The notes: generated from the sequence alone by a model not told the origin. Counted from the stretch's first letter, positions 48,533 to 61,003 are shown. The stretch is DNA of 64,000 bases from Anniella stebbinsi (GCA_029215795.1 JARDYH010000007.1:66890763-66954762); one strand, 5' to 3'. Made by a program: numbers and translations.

Positions 48533-49410
48533 ATGCTGCCAGGGAAGAGGGCAGCTGGGTGTGGCTCCCACCTCCAGTTGCCTGGTGAACCATGGCTGGG
48601 CGTTTGGGACACCTGCCGCTACCAGATGCCCATTACCCTGGAGGGCTCTTGGGCCCAGAGGTGTGAGCGCCCAGGGCCCTGTGCTCCAGCCGCAAGGGGC
48701 CCCCTTTCCACTCCAGCTGCAGCCTGCAGGGCCCAGCCTCGCCTCTGGTTCCTGGCCCAGCCGTTACTCAGGGTTCTCCTTTTCCGTCCCTGTTGTCCCT
48801 ACAGATCCCGCGGCTGCTTTCGCTTGCCTCCCCAGGACAATGCCAGCAGAGGCAGCCGCCGCCACCCTGCTTCATACCATTGGGTAGCTAACCAGGCTCT
48901 GAGGAAGGCTTCCCTCAGGGAGGTGAGCAACTAGAGCTGGCAAGAGAATCCAGCCGACTCCTGGACCTTCCAACCATCCCCTCCCTCCTCTTAGATTGTG
49001 AAGGGAGCTCCAGCTAGAGTCGAGAAGAATCTTGGGATCCTGCCTCCCAGCACCCTCAGCATTTCACCCCTTAAATCCCACCTCTCATGTGCCTTCCAGA
49101 TCCCCCCCCTTCTACTTTACCTCCCCCCCTTCAAGCTGGGAAGAAAACGCACCAGCTCTGACCCACGATTCTCCATAGACCTCTGACAGTAAAGGTAGCC
49201 ATCGAGGGGTCCTGGGCAGCGCACGGACAGGGCCTCCTTTAGGACTCTGCCTCCCCTCCAGTTGTTTTGTCTGAGAGTCACTTTCTCTGCTGCTGCAAAG
49301 AGCTGCTTCTGCTCACCTCTACTTCCAGCCAGCCAGGAGACTCCAGGAAGGACTTCTGCCTTGATGACCTATGGCTTCTTTGCTCCAGGTGCCCCCGGGG
49401 AGCTTGATAG

Positions 49411-49416
49411 AATAAA
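49411..49416 (+). terminator. DMPK: Alternative DMPK polyadenylation signal
   Basis: AATAAA about 0.9 kb after the proposed DMPK stop. The downstream sequence is less T-rich than at 50217. Confidence 0.3.
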
Positions 49417-50216
49417 GCCGCCAGGGGAAGCACGGCCAATGGGAGAGGAAAGTTGCCATCTCCACTGGATCGGGATCCCCGGGAACTGCAGCTTCCGCTG
49501 GAGGAGGATGGCGACAAGGAGCCTTCCATTGGGGGGTCGCGGCCCAGTCGCCTCAGCATCAGTGGGCAGTTTGGCTCTGAACAGGCATGCGCAGGCTGTA
49601 ACCAGTGCCTCCAAGTCAGGCCAGGCATTTGCTGGGCTAGGGCAACCTTGAGAGGCAAACTGGGCGATTCCCATTTCTGCTAGAAGGCCCAGCTGTGACC
49701 TTGGACGAGGTTAAAAAGCCACATGCCTGAGCTCACTCAGCGATGATGGTGATGTGCAACTGTTGTGTTGCCGACATTTGAGTGACACCTACACTTCTGA
49801 CACCCGGTGGCAGCGCCAACCCCCCCCCCCCCCCGCTTCTGGCACACGCAAGGTTCTTGGTAATTCATTTGGGATTGTGGTGTTTAGCGGTAAATCTTAC
49901 TGCGCTTCCCCCCCCCCCCCCCCCCCCCAGGCAGGAGGTGCATCTTTGCTCCCTACCTGCCCAAAAGGGCACAATGTTGCGTGTGCTTGTTTCCGGAACA
50001 AAAGTGCACAGAACAAGGGTTAGCTGGAGGGGGCAAAATGTGGTAGTTTTAAAGTTTTGCACTATGTTCCTCTTGGGTCTCTCTCTCTTCACCTCCCCTC
50101 ATATTTATTATAACCCCCCACCCCACCCCAGTGTAATAAGGTACATTTGGTTGGCTGCATGAGAATACTGTACATTTGTGACAATGTGAGTTAAGGGAAC
50201 TCCCTCTTTAGAGATG

Positions 50217-50222
50217 AATAAA
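50217..50222 (+). terminator. DMPK: Candidate DMPK polyadenylation signal
   Basis: AATAAA on the plus strand about 1.7 kb after the proposed stop, followed by a T-rich stretch. An earlier AATAAA lies at 49411-49416. Confidence 0.45.
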
Positions 50223-51801
50223 AGTTGAACTATTCCATGTTCTTCGTTGGACTGCGAGCATGGGAAGGAATCCTTTGAATGTTGCAGATGAAAGCAAAAC
50301 CAAAGTATCCAGGAGAGAGCGCAGAAGTGGGGGTGGGGGAGACACATGAAGGTGTTTTCGCAAACAACTCCCAGTTTTCAGAGGTGACACAGAAATGACT
50401 ATTTACACTTTAGTTCACTTTAGTTGTCTCATGGTTTGATTTTTGCAGACGTGAGTTCTATCCATTTTCTTAATGCATCCATTAATCATGGGTTTCAATG
50501 GCACCGGAATTTGGGCATTACAAGCTCCGCCTCCTCCCTCCGCCGCCCACCCACAACCAACATTTAGCGGGGAGGCCGTGGTGTGAAAACTGTCTCTTTA
50601 GTATAAATAGGAGTTCACGATTCTATAATTTAAACACTTTTCCAGACACAACGGTAACAAACGTTTAGAGCAGGTAGTAAAGTGACGAAGGCACAGGGGC
50701 AGCGTCGGCAGCTTCCAGGCGTGTTCTTCTGTGGACTTGGGGGGGGGGGGGCAGGCTACCAGACACCAGCTGGCATGGCAAGGCCGCAGGGGGCCAGACA
50801 GAGTACGAGGGTGACATGCAGTTGGGAGGCGGCGGGATGTGGGAAGGGGAAAACGCGAAGAGCAAAATTAATACTGTCCTCCGAGGTCCTTGCATCCCAT
50901 GGGAAAGGATCTGAGCAGACCAGAAGCAAATCCAGTTTCTCTCCCCTGCTCCCTCTGCCGGTTGCTCTTGCCAGGCCAGGATGAAGCAGATGTAAATTGT
51001 GTGCAGGGGTTCTGGACCCACTATGGCTTTTTTTTCCTGGGGGAGGGGAGCCAGTCCCAAGGTGGTGGATCTTCCTCAGTGAGAGATTTTCATCTGCCCT
51101 TGTGGGAGAAGGGTCTCCTGGAGAGCTGGATCAAATTTCGCAAGATGGAGAGCTGAAAATGGATTCACAGTGAGAGAGGAGGAGGAGGAGGAGGCGCAGA
51201 GGGTTCCCAGCCAGGCTGGAGGCTTTTCTAGGTAGATGGTATGAACAAAGGTGAAGACCTGTGATGAACGCAAGTAACTAGGCTTGCTTTGAGCCCAGCC
51301 AAGTCCCCTGGACTAGCCTTCAGTCCCAGCATGTGTGAAAATATAACCAATGAGAGTATCCCTCTGAGCATGCATGAATACACGAATGCATCCAGAATCC
51401 CAGGGTCTTCCAGGCTTCATTCAGCCCAGGAACCCGTGCTAGAAAGCAGCCGCGGCAGGTAAAGCCTCCCGACACCCGTGCTCAATTCATCCAAAGGTCG
51501 TCTCAGCCAGCGATGCAACAAAGCAGAAGCGCTGTTGAATCTGCAAGCGCAGCCGAGCCTCGACACACCCTGCTGGCTGCCAGCAAAACGAATCGGGAGA
51601 CTATTATAGGCAAAAAGCCGGCTGAAGGGACACACCAATTGGTGGTGGTGGGGGGGCAGAAGATGATTCAGCATTGCATCTATGGAACCCCTGCTTCATA
51701 TACAGCTCCTTATTTCCTGTCAGCTGGAAGAGCTGATCCACAGGACTAGCAGCTGTGGAGGAACGCGAGCCCCGCGGGGAGGACTACCCAGCACGGGCAC
51801 A

Positions 51802-51932
51802 AGCCTTCCCCATGTGCCCTCTGAATGTGCTTGGATTGCAACACCCATCATTCCCAGCTAGCGTGGCCACCGGCTTGGAATCACGGGACTGGCAGTCCAA
51901 CACACGTGGAGGGCACCAGGCTGGGGAAGACT
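51802..51932. mobile_element. Palindromic MITE (ACAACTCCCATC family)
   Basis: AGCCTTCCCCATGTGCCC to GGCACCAGGCTGGGGAAG. Confidence 0.65.
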
Positions 51933-52445
51933 GGCAGATGGCCAGCAAAGCGGAGCCTCCGTTCCCCCACTCCATGCACCTGGGACAAAACCGGTCCTAG
52001 GGCCTGTTGATATCAAACACAGGCATTTCCTCTGCGGAGAGGATGGGCTGAAGCAGAAGGAAAGCAGGGCTAGGGCTTCTCTCCGAAGCTTAGTGGCTGC
52101 TTTCAACCCAAGGTATTGAGAAATCTTTGCCGACCAAGTTTATATACTAGCTCCGTAGTCTCAGAAACAAAGCCCTGCATATGCTACCCATTAGTACGTA
52201 GTAAAGTATCTCGTGGCGTCAGCATCTTTAGATGCAGGCTAGGCTCGACTATAACAGAGGCTGGTTGCTAGCTCTAGCAACAGAGGTGAAAACAGATTCA
52301 AAGCCACCCAAAACTTGAATGCATTCAATCCTGCGCCAATAAATGAATAAATTTAACCTAAGGAAACAGTGCGCATATTACTGAGTTCCATCAATATGCC
52401 TTCTGGGCTTCCTTGTACTGTATTATATATTTGACAGCCGCTTTC

Positions 52446-52574
52446 TCCAATCTACTGCCTCTCAGATGTTTTGGCCTACAACTCCCATTAGCCCCAGTCA
52501 GCATGGCCAACCATGAGCGGGGATGAGAATTGTAGTCTGAAGTATCTGGTGGGCATTGGATTGTGGAAAGCTCT
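52446..52574. mobile_element. Palindromic MITE (CAAAACATCTGG subtype)
   Basis: CTCAGATGTTTTGGCCTACA with CAACTCCCATTAGCCCC. Confidence 0.6.
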
Positions 52575-53084
52575 TCTACAGCTTTTAAGACTGCCCTTAA
52601 TCGTCAATAGGCTCAGAACACATTTGGGACATTTTAAATGGCCGCATATTGGATGACATACACATTTTGAAAAGATGTTGTTTGCCTTGAATCAGTTTTC
52701 ACAACAGCTGTTGTGCTACGCTACCTCAGGCTGAAGACCCAGTTCCTAAGAAAACCAGTTTCTGAAGGCTGGCCTTAAGCTGTCCAAAACCTGCCCCAAA
52801 TTGGACACATACTCCCAAAGGTATACAGAATACACATAAACCGAGTATGCTGTAAGTCAGCTACGAAGTCAACAGATGCAGAAATGTGCTTGCCGGACTG
52901 ACGAGGCCAAAGGGCAAGATAGAAATGAGCTCTACATTGGTGTGGTTCACATGTAAGGGCAGTGCATGGGTTAAAGAAACCATGGGCTGTCAGCAACAAG
53001 CAGGAGAGAGCAGGTGCGCTGCCTGGAGCACGCCAGCCCCTTTCACTTTTAATCAATAACCTACAATTGGCCCATTCGTAGGTT

Positions 53085-53335
53085 TTTGAGCATGACGTGC
53101 AAACCTAGAGCACTGGGATTGTTTAGGCAGTAATCAACCCAGCGGCTAACTCAACAAATCATGGGTTAACTACTGGGTTGTTTAGTCCCTACACAACCCA
53201 GCTCTGCAGGTTCACATGTCATGCTGAACGATCTACGAACAAGCTGGTCGTAGGTTGTTGAGTCAAAGTGAGTGTGTAGGAGGCAGCATGCTCACTTCCT
53301 CCTGCTTGCGTGTGAGTAACCCATGTCATCAGATT
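53085..53335. repeat. GGTTAA-rich palindromic repeat, copy 2
   Basis: GGGTTAACTACTGGGTTGTT and inverse pieces, as in 20085-20350. Confidence 0.5.
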
Positions 53336-54865
53336 GCACCCAATTCTAAGTATTTACCTATTGCTACCAGTAATTACCAGCTGCATCTATGGTAGGAAAA
53401 CAAATGCGCCTAAACTGGGCAACCGAAATTATCATCTCTCTGGAGAGATGGGCTACTGAGCCACACAAGTAGCTTCATTTCAATATAACTGTGAGAAGCC
53501 TTCCGCCAGCACTTGAATACTTTTTGTGTGTGTTTTCTAAAGGAGGCCATCTGTTGGTCCTGGAGTTTTAAGTGGTGAAACTACAGCCAAGGGTTTGATA
53601 TCTTGGTCTCTGAGCGGCTGAAATGACAAACCGATGTCATTGTTCTGGATCAGGGTTTCCAGCTCATCCTCAACGTTGAGACAACTGGCTATTTGAAATT
53701 TGCAAGAACGCATCTGTGCAAGCAGACGGAGCAGGTGCCGGAGTCCCCAAAACATGAGTACGTACAAATGAATCCGGAGGGTAGAAAAGTAAAAAAAAAA
53801 AAACAGCGATGGGGAAAATGGATCGGGGCCGTCAAGGCTGGGATGGGTCTAGCCGTCCCAGCAACGAGATCCGGTCCAAAAGCAGATCCTAGGCAGAAAA
53901 GGGCTGGTAAACTGAAGAAACAGCTGCAGGCAAACTGCCTTCAAGTACAAGACCAATCAGTTCAATGAAAAGGGCCATTTCGCTTCCGTGAGAACTGCAG
54001 AGAAGTGATTCAGATGAAGTTGTGAGGATGGGGGAGAACAGAGCAGGCGTGCAGCTGCCTGCACCCCGGCACCGGGAAACAAAGTTGGCATCAGGATTGC
54101 AGGAGCTCCCGGGCAGTATCTCGCTGGATCCTGAACATTAAGCGACATCTCTCTGGGGATCAGTTGGTTGCACTGAGTGGGGGGCGCAGGGGAGTGGTGT
54201 TCCGCTGTTAGGACTGAAGAGACCATCTCCTTGACGTTTCTTCAAGTAAGCAGAAGAACTGGTACATCTTGTGCAAAACACAAAAGTGGAACTAAAATAG
54301 ACTTTAAAACTAGAGGGGAAAGTAAACGGAAAGGCAGAGGGTTCCTTTGTAAATGGGAGGGGGGTGTCATTTCCCCTGTGCAAACGGGATCCCTTACGCT
54401 TTCTTCTGGAGTGTATGGAGATCGAGACCGGTTCAGACAAGTCCAGGGCAGCGCAGCTGAAAGGCAGTTAGGAATCCCTGCCTGGGAGTTGGGGGGTGGG
54501 GGTGGGGGGGGGGGGAGAGGAAGGGAGAGAGGGCAGCTCAGTTCACCCTTGTGCAAAATCTGCCCCTCCGGCGGCCTGTGCTAAAATCTTAGCTTTAAAT
54601 ATGGTTCATTACTTAATACTCTTAAATAGCTGAGAAGTGCAAAGGGTCCTGTGCTACATAGGTCTCAATATATTAATTAACTCTGTTAGTGTCTCTCTTT
54701 CCATACAGTTAGTGTCATAGGCGAGGGGGGCGGGAGGGAACAACCTGTACATACAGCAGATACTGAAGAGCCAGAGAGCTTCATCGTTGTGGCCCAACGG
54801 CCTCAGCCGGGCACGAAACCAGAGGTACCTGCTGGGAGATCAGCCGACTGAGAGTTTGCGCCGGG

Positions 54866-54913
54866 TTATACTACCGTGCCGCTTGGAGAGCCGCCGTTCT
54901 GGGAGTTCAGGGT
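54866..54913 (-). CDS. DMWD: DMWD coding exon 4 (terminal)
   Basis: Acceptor CCCTTTTCAG; encodes TLNSQNGGSPSGTVV and a TAA at 54868-54866. SPSGTVV equals the mammalian C-terminus, which confirms this small exon. Confidence 0.93.
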   Translation of the reverse strand, partial: TLNSQNGGSPSGTVV

Positions 54914-57900
54914 CTGAAAAGGGAAAATATTTGTTGAACAGTTGAAGTGCTATAATGGCTGAGCAACCCCATGGACAGAGATGCCTAGAGATGTCGAGGC
55001 TAGCTATGGACGAAAGAGAGAGAGAGAGAGAGAGAAAGGAGTCTAGGCACATGGCATGTCAGGAAGAGCAGTTGGATCCCTTCTCCCTGACCTGCTATTC
55101 TTTTAAAGGCAGGGAGGCTTGTCTCAGGGGAAATGGTACAAGCAGTCCAGGAAAAGCTCTACTTGTTGATCGTCTGAATGGGTCCTTTGTTTTCCCAGCT
55201 GGAGTAAACTAGCGCCAAGCCGGAGTGCTGCCTGTCCACCTGCCCCAGGATTAATGCCAGGGAGACGAAGACAGACACCTGCCGCTACCACCACCAAAGG
55301 GACAAAAGCCCTGAGAAATGGTGACCTCCTTTACAAAGGATGAGAAGCAGGGCAGGAGGTGGCTGGTGGCGAGGGAAGCAGCACCAAGTGAATTCCAATT
55401 TGCCGCAGCAGCCCTATAACTACCGGGCCGGATTTGTACCCCAGTGAAATCGGAGGGGGTCAGGAGAAGCACATCTCTCGCGGGCACTGTCCGCCTTGGC
55501 CTCCTGGTTCCATCCACGCTCTCTGGCCAGGCTTCTACTTTAAAGATATGGATGGAGAAACGTCCAGAGCTTGTACAGTGTGTTCCCACTCACCACTGGG
55601 GATCTTCTGCCTGTCCTCACACGCTCAGGATTAAGAAACGGGGGCTTCCTTCCACAACACACAGTGGGGCCCCCACACAGGGCTGAGTGCCAGAACCTCT
55701 CTCAAAAACACGTCCTGCCCCACCTTTCTTGCCAACATTCTGAGAACAGAGTCCAATTCCCCCCTCCCCAACTTAAACTTCTAAAGCTTACCTTCCGGCA
55801 CTGCCACTAAACCTTAGGCTAGTCCTCTGTGTTTACCTGCACCTGCATACTTTCGCCATTGACTAAGATGCCTTTGGGGGCCACTCAGAGGATAGCTTTT
55901 GCTTCCCAACTGGGGGCATCACAGACTGCGATATGGGGGTGGGGGGTGGGCAGGGATCTCCTCCCACCCTTTTTACGGCTAGGCTTACTTGCCTGTGTCA
56001 CCTGAAGTGATATGTTGCACAAACTACCTTGCTCCTCTTTTGAATCCGTGGCAGGCCACGGGGCTGGACTATGGAGGATAATGCAGTAGCGGTGGGAAGG
56101 CTGATTCATAGACGATCCTACCTCGGGGAGCAGGGGACTGGACTTGGTAACGTCCCTTCTGACACTACGAAAATGGCAGGCCAAATTTCCACATTAGGGA
56201 GCAAAAAGAGAAATGTGTTGCACTGTGCGTACAAAACCGCACTGCCATAAAAGATCTGTGGAACGGAAAGCAGTAGGAATCTAGAGCCCTGCCAACGAAT
56301 CCAGCAAGAACCAAGTTAACGTTTCATACTCCTGTGTAACACGTGCCTTGCGTATATTTATCACTCGGAGAAACACTGAAAGCTGCTTTGCACAGAGTCA
56401 GCCCATTGGTCCATCTAGCTGTTTGTCCACACTGAATGACAGAGAGGGGTCTGTTCAGAGAGGGGCGTTTCCAGTCCCACCAGGAGACACCAGGCATTAA
56501 ACCTGGGATCTTCCATGTGCTCTACTACTAACCTACTGCCCTTCCCCTAACAAGCAACTCTCGAGGTGGGAACCAGCAGCTTACGAATGCAACTGGAAAC
56601 TGACCACAGCCTCCCTGCCAGCAGGGGGTGGTGTTTTACTTACTGCTTTCCCCGGCCTGGCCCACGTGCAGATGAGACCTTCCTGGCAAGCGGTAATGAT
56701 ACAGTCCTCCAGGAAGAGCAACACCGTCAGCCTCTCGTGGGCGATCTTCTTGCAGACGAGGGGCTCCAGGAGGGGGACTTCGTTGATGCGGGGGCACAGG
56801 GCTGTGCCCAGGACCTTGGCCGTATCCAGCTTGCTCTTGGGCACCACGTTGAGCTTGTCATTGCTCTTGCTGATATTGCCGAGGCTGTGGTAGCGCTTGT
56901 GCTCTTTCTCGGCGTTCTTGTCTTTCCGCTCCTGCAGGGTGAGGGTGGCGAACTTGCCGATGCTGAACGGGACAGCGCCGTCAGCCACGTGGCTCTTGGT
57001 GGCACTGGTGACGGCCGGGTGGGGCAGGCTGTTGGAGCGCGACAGCGAGCGAGGGAGGGCGCCCCCACCCGATTCGGCAGCTAGGTTGCTCCCGCCGCTC
57101 CCGGATGGGGGGATGCCAGCGCTGAAGGTATTCGTGAGCGTTCGGGCCCGGGAGAGTGGATGGTGAGGGTACAGGACGTCCTCCGTTAGGTCCCAAAGGC
57201 AGAACTGGGTGTCCTGCCCAGCAGACCCAAAGCGGTAGGTCACCGAGGGGGTGCTTTTGGTGCTGTGCTTGGAGAGGTGGGACAGGGTGCTGCTGGTCCG
57301 CACCCTGCCAAAATTCGTCGCGTCCTGGCTGTCCTCGTCGCTCCCGCTGAACTCCCCGCTCTCGTTGTCCTCTGTGCTGGTGGTGAAGGGGTCAAAAGCC
57401 ACGGCGTTGACCCACGACTTGTGGCCGTGGCCCCTGGCAATGACCCGGCCCTCAGCGAAGGACCAGACCGTCACCAGGTCATCCTCGCCCCCCGTCACAA
57501 TGTAGCGTCCGTCGGGGCTCCAGCAGACACACAGCAGGCCCCCGAAGTAGCTCTTCATCGTGCCTTGCAGGAGCATGGAGTCAAAATGGAAGACGCGCAG
57601 GCAGCCATCTTGGCTGACGCAAGCCAGGTAGCGGCCGTCGGGGGAGAAGGCAAACTCATTCAGCGCCCCTTCGCCGACCGCCCACTTCAGCAGTGGGTTG
57701 CGGGCGCTCTTGCTCTTGCAGGCGTAGACGGCGAAGCCCTCGCCTTGCTTGAGGAGAGTGTACTGAGGGGAGGCAGAGCCGCAGGGGTGCTCCACATTGT
57801 AGAGGTACAAGTGACCGCTGGCGTGGGAGGCCAGGAAGAGAGACTCCGTCTCAGGGATCCACTTCACAAAGGTCACCTTCGTCTTGTCAATCAGCCTCTG

Positions 57901-60359
57901 TCAAGGAAGGGTGCATGAGAAGGACCCCCAGGAATTCCAAGCCGCCAGCAGCGCCCCCTGCGCCCCCACGGCCCCCTGCGCCCCCATCCCATGCCCACAT
58001 TTGCTGCAGAGAGCATAATTGCCCCTAGATGGAGATCATCAGCGCAGGCCAAGGAAGTTCGGAAGAGCTCATTTAGCACTGCCACTCCGTTTTTCAGCCC
58101 TTAAGAGTACATTCAGCCCGATCTCCTGTGCCAACTTCGCTGTTAGCGACCGTCTTCTCCTGCGCAGTTCTAGTGCAATTAATTTCAAAATGCCTCAATT
58201 ACCTTTCTGACAAAGCTCTCAAGGCAACATGGAATAAAATCTAAAACTACCACATTTAAACCTTGCTTCAATTAATCTGCCGATTAAACCAACTGAAGCT
58301 AATGGCCCTTAAAACCCATAAGCAACGTGATTACAAGAAGGCTGAAATAGAAAAGGGGAACCCCCACCCCAACTCTACCACAGTGACCTGGGGAGGGGAG
58401 GGGGAAGTAAAAAAATTCAAACTCAGATCAATCTGCACCAACTCTCTCAAATGTTGCTTCCCCAGAACGCTTTGACTTACCTCCTCATTAAACAGCTTGC
58501 TGGTGTCTTTCTTGATGAGATCCAGATACTGCACTTGCCCTGCTGAGAAGCCAACTAGCAGCGAAATGCTTTCCGAAGCTGCTGTGAACTGGTTGAAGTC
58601 ATGGCAAGTGGGCTGCGTCCCCTTATATATCCGCTTGTCAACGGGTTTCTTCAGATCAATGGACTGGGAATTCAGCAAAAAAAAGATAAGAAGAAGAACA
58701 AGCAAGACTTTAGACTGCAGGAATCAAGCATGGGAAAGGAATCCAGATGTTCTCTAGGTTCGAGAGATGGCGAAGCTGTTTGACAGTCCTTTACTCTGTG
58801 TATGAACTGCTGAGTGCAGCCTACAGCTGTGCCATCTGTCAGGGATGCTTTAAGGTGGATTCCTGCATTGAGCAGGGGGGGTTGGACTCGATGGCCTTAT
58901 AGGCCCCTTCCAACCTTACTATTCTGTGATTCTGTGGCAAAGGACTTAGAATCACCACTGTCAGAGCTGGGCACAGATCCCAGGTTTCTTGGCTTCCAGT
59001 AACTGATGTTTTTAAGCCATGTTATACGGACTGTGCTAAAAATAAAAAATGAATTCTGCACTAAGAAAAGCTAGTTTCGAGTACCTGTATCAACCTTGCA
59101 AGCCAGGCCAGAAACATTATAAGCCAACATATCTGCATTAATCATTTGCGATCTAAGAAGCAGGAAAAAAAGGACCTTCCGTCAAGCTTTCCTGCCTGGT
59201 TACCTAGAAGCAATGCTAACCTACCACAGGAGACTACAGGCTAAGCAAGTGGGCAGGCATGTCATTTTACATCATTGATTCCGCTTTTGCTAGTCCTCAG
59301 GAGAGACAAACGCCTATGGAATCTGGAAGCCCTTTTCTTCTCCCAAACGATCCCACCCACCATTGGGCGCGTCTCAGAATAGCCCCCCCCCCCCCCCGGT
59401 CAGCTGCCTAGCTCAGCTTGTGGCTTCCTCACCCCCTGAAAACATTGACCCCCAACCCCCTGCTCCTGTGCCCCATTTTCCCCAGCACTACACCTGCTGC
59501 TACCCTCCCCACCTCCCTGACCCCCTTTGATTGTTCCCCCACCCGTTCACCCCAAAGCCCCCTTCATCCAGCCCCCACAGCCCTGTGCCATCTTCCGCTA
59601 CCTGATGCCCCCTCGGTCCTCCTCTCACGCTCTTCCCCACGGTCCAGCACCCCAACCCTGGCTTCTCTTAGCCACTGACTCGCCCCCCCCCTCAGACCTG
59701 AGCCCCTTCTGGTGCCCCTCCCTCCACCGCTCCCTGACAACCCCCACCCCTCTTGTCACGCTCCCTCCTGGTGCCCCCTCCCATCAACGGCCCCCAGTCT
59801 CGGCCCCCTCCACCGCTCTTCGCTCCCCACCCCTGCCCCGCAGCCCCCCTCCTCCCCTTCCCCTCCCTCGGCCGGCGCTCACCCTGCGTCCCCGCCCGGG
59901 CGCCCCTCCGGAGCCCGAGTAGAAGTACAGCTCCCGGCCCAGGTTGAAGCAGACGCGGCTGCGCTCGGCGGCGAGGGACCCCGGGTCGCCGTCCCCGCAG
60001 GGGTCGCCTCCGCCGCCCCCCGGCACCCCCGCCGGCGCCGAGCCCAGCCGCACCAGCGAGAGGCGCACGGGCGGCAGCGACGGGGCGGGGGGCGCGGGGG
60101 CTCCGCCGGGGGGCGCGGCGGGCGGCGGCGGGGCGGCGGCCGAGGCGGCGGCGGCGGCGCCGGGCAGGGCGGCGGCAGCCGAGGCGGGGGGTCCGCCGGG
60201 GGCTCCCGTCGGGGCGGGGCGAGCGCGGGGCTCGGGCCCGCCCAGCAGCCGGTAGGAGCCCTCGCGGGTCCGGAACTGGCTCTTGATCTCGTGCGGCGGC
60301 TGCGGCGGGGCCGGGCCTCCGTCGGGGGCCGGGGCGGGAGGAGCCAGCGCCGCCGCCAT
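54866..60359 (-). CDS. DMWD: DMWD, WD-repeat protein (whole coding span)
   Basis: Four coding exons (60359-59883, 58663-58481, 57897-56644, 54913-54866), all phase 0, give 653 aa; human DMWD is about 674. The N-terminus is Ala/Pro/Gly-rich, followed by GRELYFYSG, KRIYKGTQPTCHDFNQF, GFSAGQVQYLDLIKKDTSKL, and WD repeats such as LNEFAFSPDGRYLACVSQDG and VCWSPDGRYIVTGGEDDLV. An acidic/Ser-rich insert (ESGEFSGSDEDSQDA) follows, and the chain ends LICTWARPGKA plus SPSGTVV. The paralogue WDR20 is a cofactor of the deubiquitinases USP12/USP46; a similar role for DMWD is known from family data, not from this sequence. The SYMPK 3' end lies under 1 kb upstream. Confidence 0.96.
54914..56643 (-). other. 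DMWD: DMWD intron 3
   Basis: GT-AG intron of 1.7 kb with an (AG)n run near 55015-55036 and a tRNA-type SINE at 56385-56545. No exon is seen. Confidence 0.85.
56385..56545 (-). mobile_element. SINE, antisense
   Basis: Shares the GAACCTGGGATCTTCC-type module and end of the SINE at 5515-5600, with a longer body. It lies in DMWD intron 3. Confidence 0.5.
56644..57897 (-). CDS. DMWD: DMWD coding exon 3 (WD repeats)
   Basis: Acceptor CTTGACAG, donor GCA|GTAAGT, 418 codons from RLIDKTKVTFVKWIPE to TWARPGKA. It carries nearly all WD repeats. Confidence 0.96.
58481..58663 (-). CDS. DMWD: DMWD coding exon 2
   Basis: Acceptor GAATTCCCAG, donor GTAAGT, 61 codons. SIDLKKPVDKRIYKGTQPTC through DTSKLFNEE is strongly conserved in the family. 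Confidence 0.96.
58664..59882 (-). other. DMWD: DMWD intron 1
   Basis: GT-AG intron with a CR1 3' end (58838-58937) and an extremely C-rich stretch on the plus strand (59385-59880). Confidence 0.85.
58838..58937 (+). mobile_element. CR1 LINE 3' end
   Basis: Contains GTTGGACTCGATGGCCTTAT and ends with the CR1-style octamer repeat ATTCTGTG. Confidence 0.8.
59883..60359 (-). CDS. DMWD: DMWD coding exon 1
   Basis: ATG at 60359-60357 in GCC context; donor GTGAGC at 59882. The 159 residues include long Ala, Pro and Gly runs and end near GRELYFYSGSGGAPGRGRR. Confidence 0.94.
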
Positions 60360-60780
60360 CTTCCCGCCGGGCCGGGGCCGCCGCCTCCTCCTCCTCTCGC
60401 CGGAAGTCGCGACCCTTCGCTCACCTCGCCGCGCCCGGAAGCTGGGCGGCGGAGCCTAGGCAACGCCGGTGGGGGACGTTGCTCGGCAACGGGGGCGGGC
60501 GGTCTGGCGCGCTTCGGCGAGGGCGGTCCTTAGCAACGGGCCCTCCCTAGAGCCCTTAGCGACAGGGCGAGGCCCTCAGCAACCGAGGGAGGGAGGATGC
60601 AGCCCTTAGCGACGGGACTTCCGCGAACAGGGTCCTCACTTGGGACCTTGGCAGCAGCGGGCGGGAGGATTTAGCCCTGCAAGCCAGGGCCGCCTGGAGG
60701 GCGTCAGCAATAGAGGCAGAAGCCCTGGGTGATGAGTGAAGCAGCAGTAGCCTAGCAACGAGGGTGGGCGGGGGGGGGGG
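60360..60780 (-). promoter_or_regulatory. DMWD: DMWD promoter with ETS sites and X-box-like array
   Basis: CpG-rich. ETS-type CCGGAAG motifs are at 60400-60407 and 60435-60441. Upstream, CCTTAGCAAC-like motifs occur at 60455-60464, 60478-60490 (GTTGCTCGGCAAC), 60528-60537, 60554-60563, 60574-60583, 60604-60613 and 60751-60759. The motifs resemble RFX half sites (GCAAC). Confidence 0.55.
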
Positions 60781-60884
60781 TTGGTAGTGAAAGATGAGCC
60801 CTGTCTCTGCAGCTGGGCAGAAAGGGGACCCTTGCAGCAGGGAAGCCGCCTCTTTGAACGCTGAAGGGCAAAGGATAGCCTAGG

Positions 60885-61003
60885 CCAGCCTTCCCCAGCC
60901 TGGTGCCCTCTAGATGTGTTGGACTGCAACTCCCATCACTCCCAGCCAGCGGTGGGAATTGCAATCCAGCACAGCCAGAGGGCACCAGGCTGGAGAATGC
61001 CAG
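60885..61003. mobile_element. Palindromic MITE between DMWD and SYMPK
   Basis: GCCTTCCCCAGCCTGGTGCC to GGGCACCAGGCTGGAGAATG; this is most of the gap between the SYMPK poly(A) signal and the DMWD promoter. Confidence 0.7.

Larger units (their letters stand above)
48533..50240 (+). other. DMPK: Probable DMPK 3' UTR and downstream DNA
   Basis: No coding signal. Two C-runs and low-complexity sequence occur near 49820 and 49907. No CTG or CAG tract of note is present, in contrast to the human DMPK 3' UTR. Confidence 0.5.
50241..54865 (-). other. DMPK-DMWD convergent intergenic region / DMWD 3' UTR
   Basis: No exon is seen. MITE copies lie at 51802-51932 and 52446-52574, and a GGTTAA-rich repeat at 53085-53335. 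For DMWD the minus strand offers ATTAAA at 53048-53053 and AATAAA at 50104-50109; the latter would make the two 3' ends overlap. The true end is not decided. Confidence 0.45.

Noticed and set aside
48804..48887. Alternative DMPK terminal exon (acceptor CCCTACAG)
   Set aside because: Possible, but its residues fit the mammalian tail less well than 48434-48532.
56566..57918. Plus-strand open frames opposite DMWD exon 3
   Set aside because: Shadows of the conserved WD-repeat exon on the minus strand.
59712..60533. 273-codon plus-strand open frame
   Set aside because: Antisense shadow of DMWD exon 1; Gly/Arg-rich composition only.
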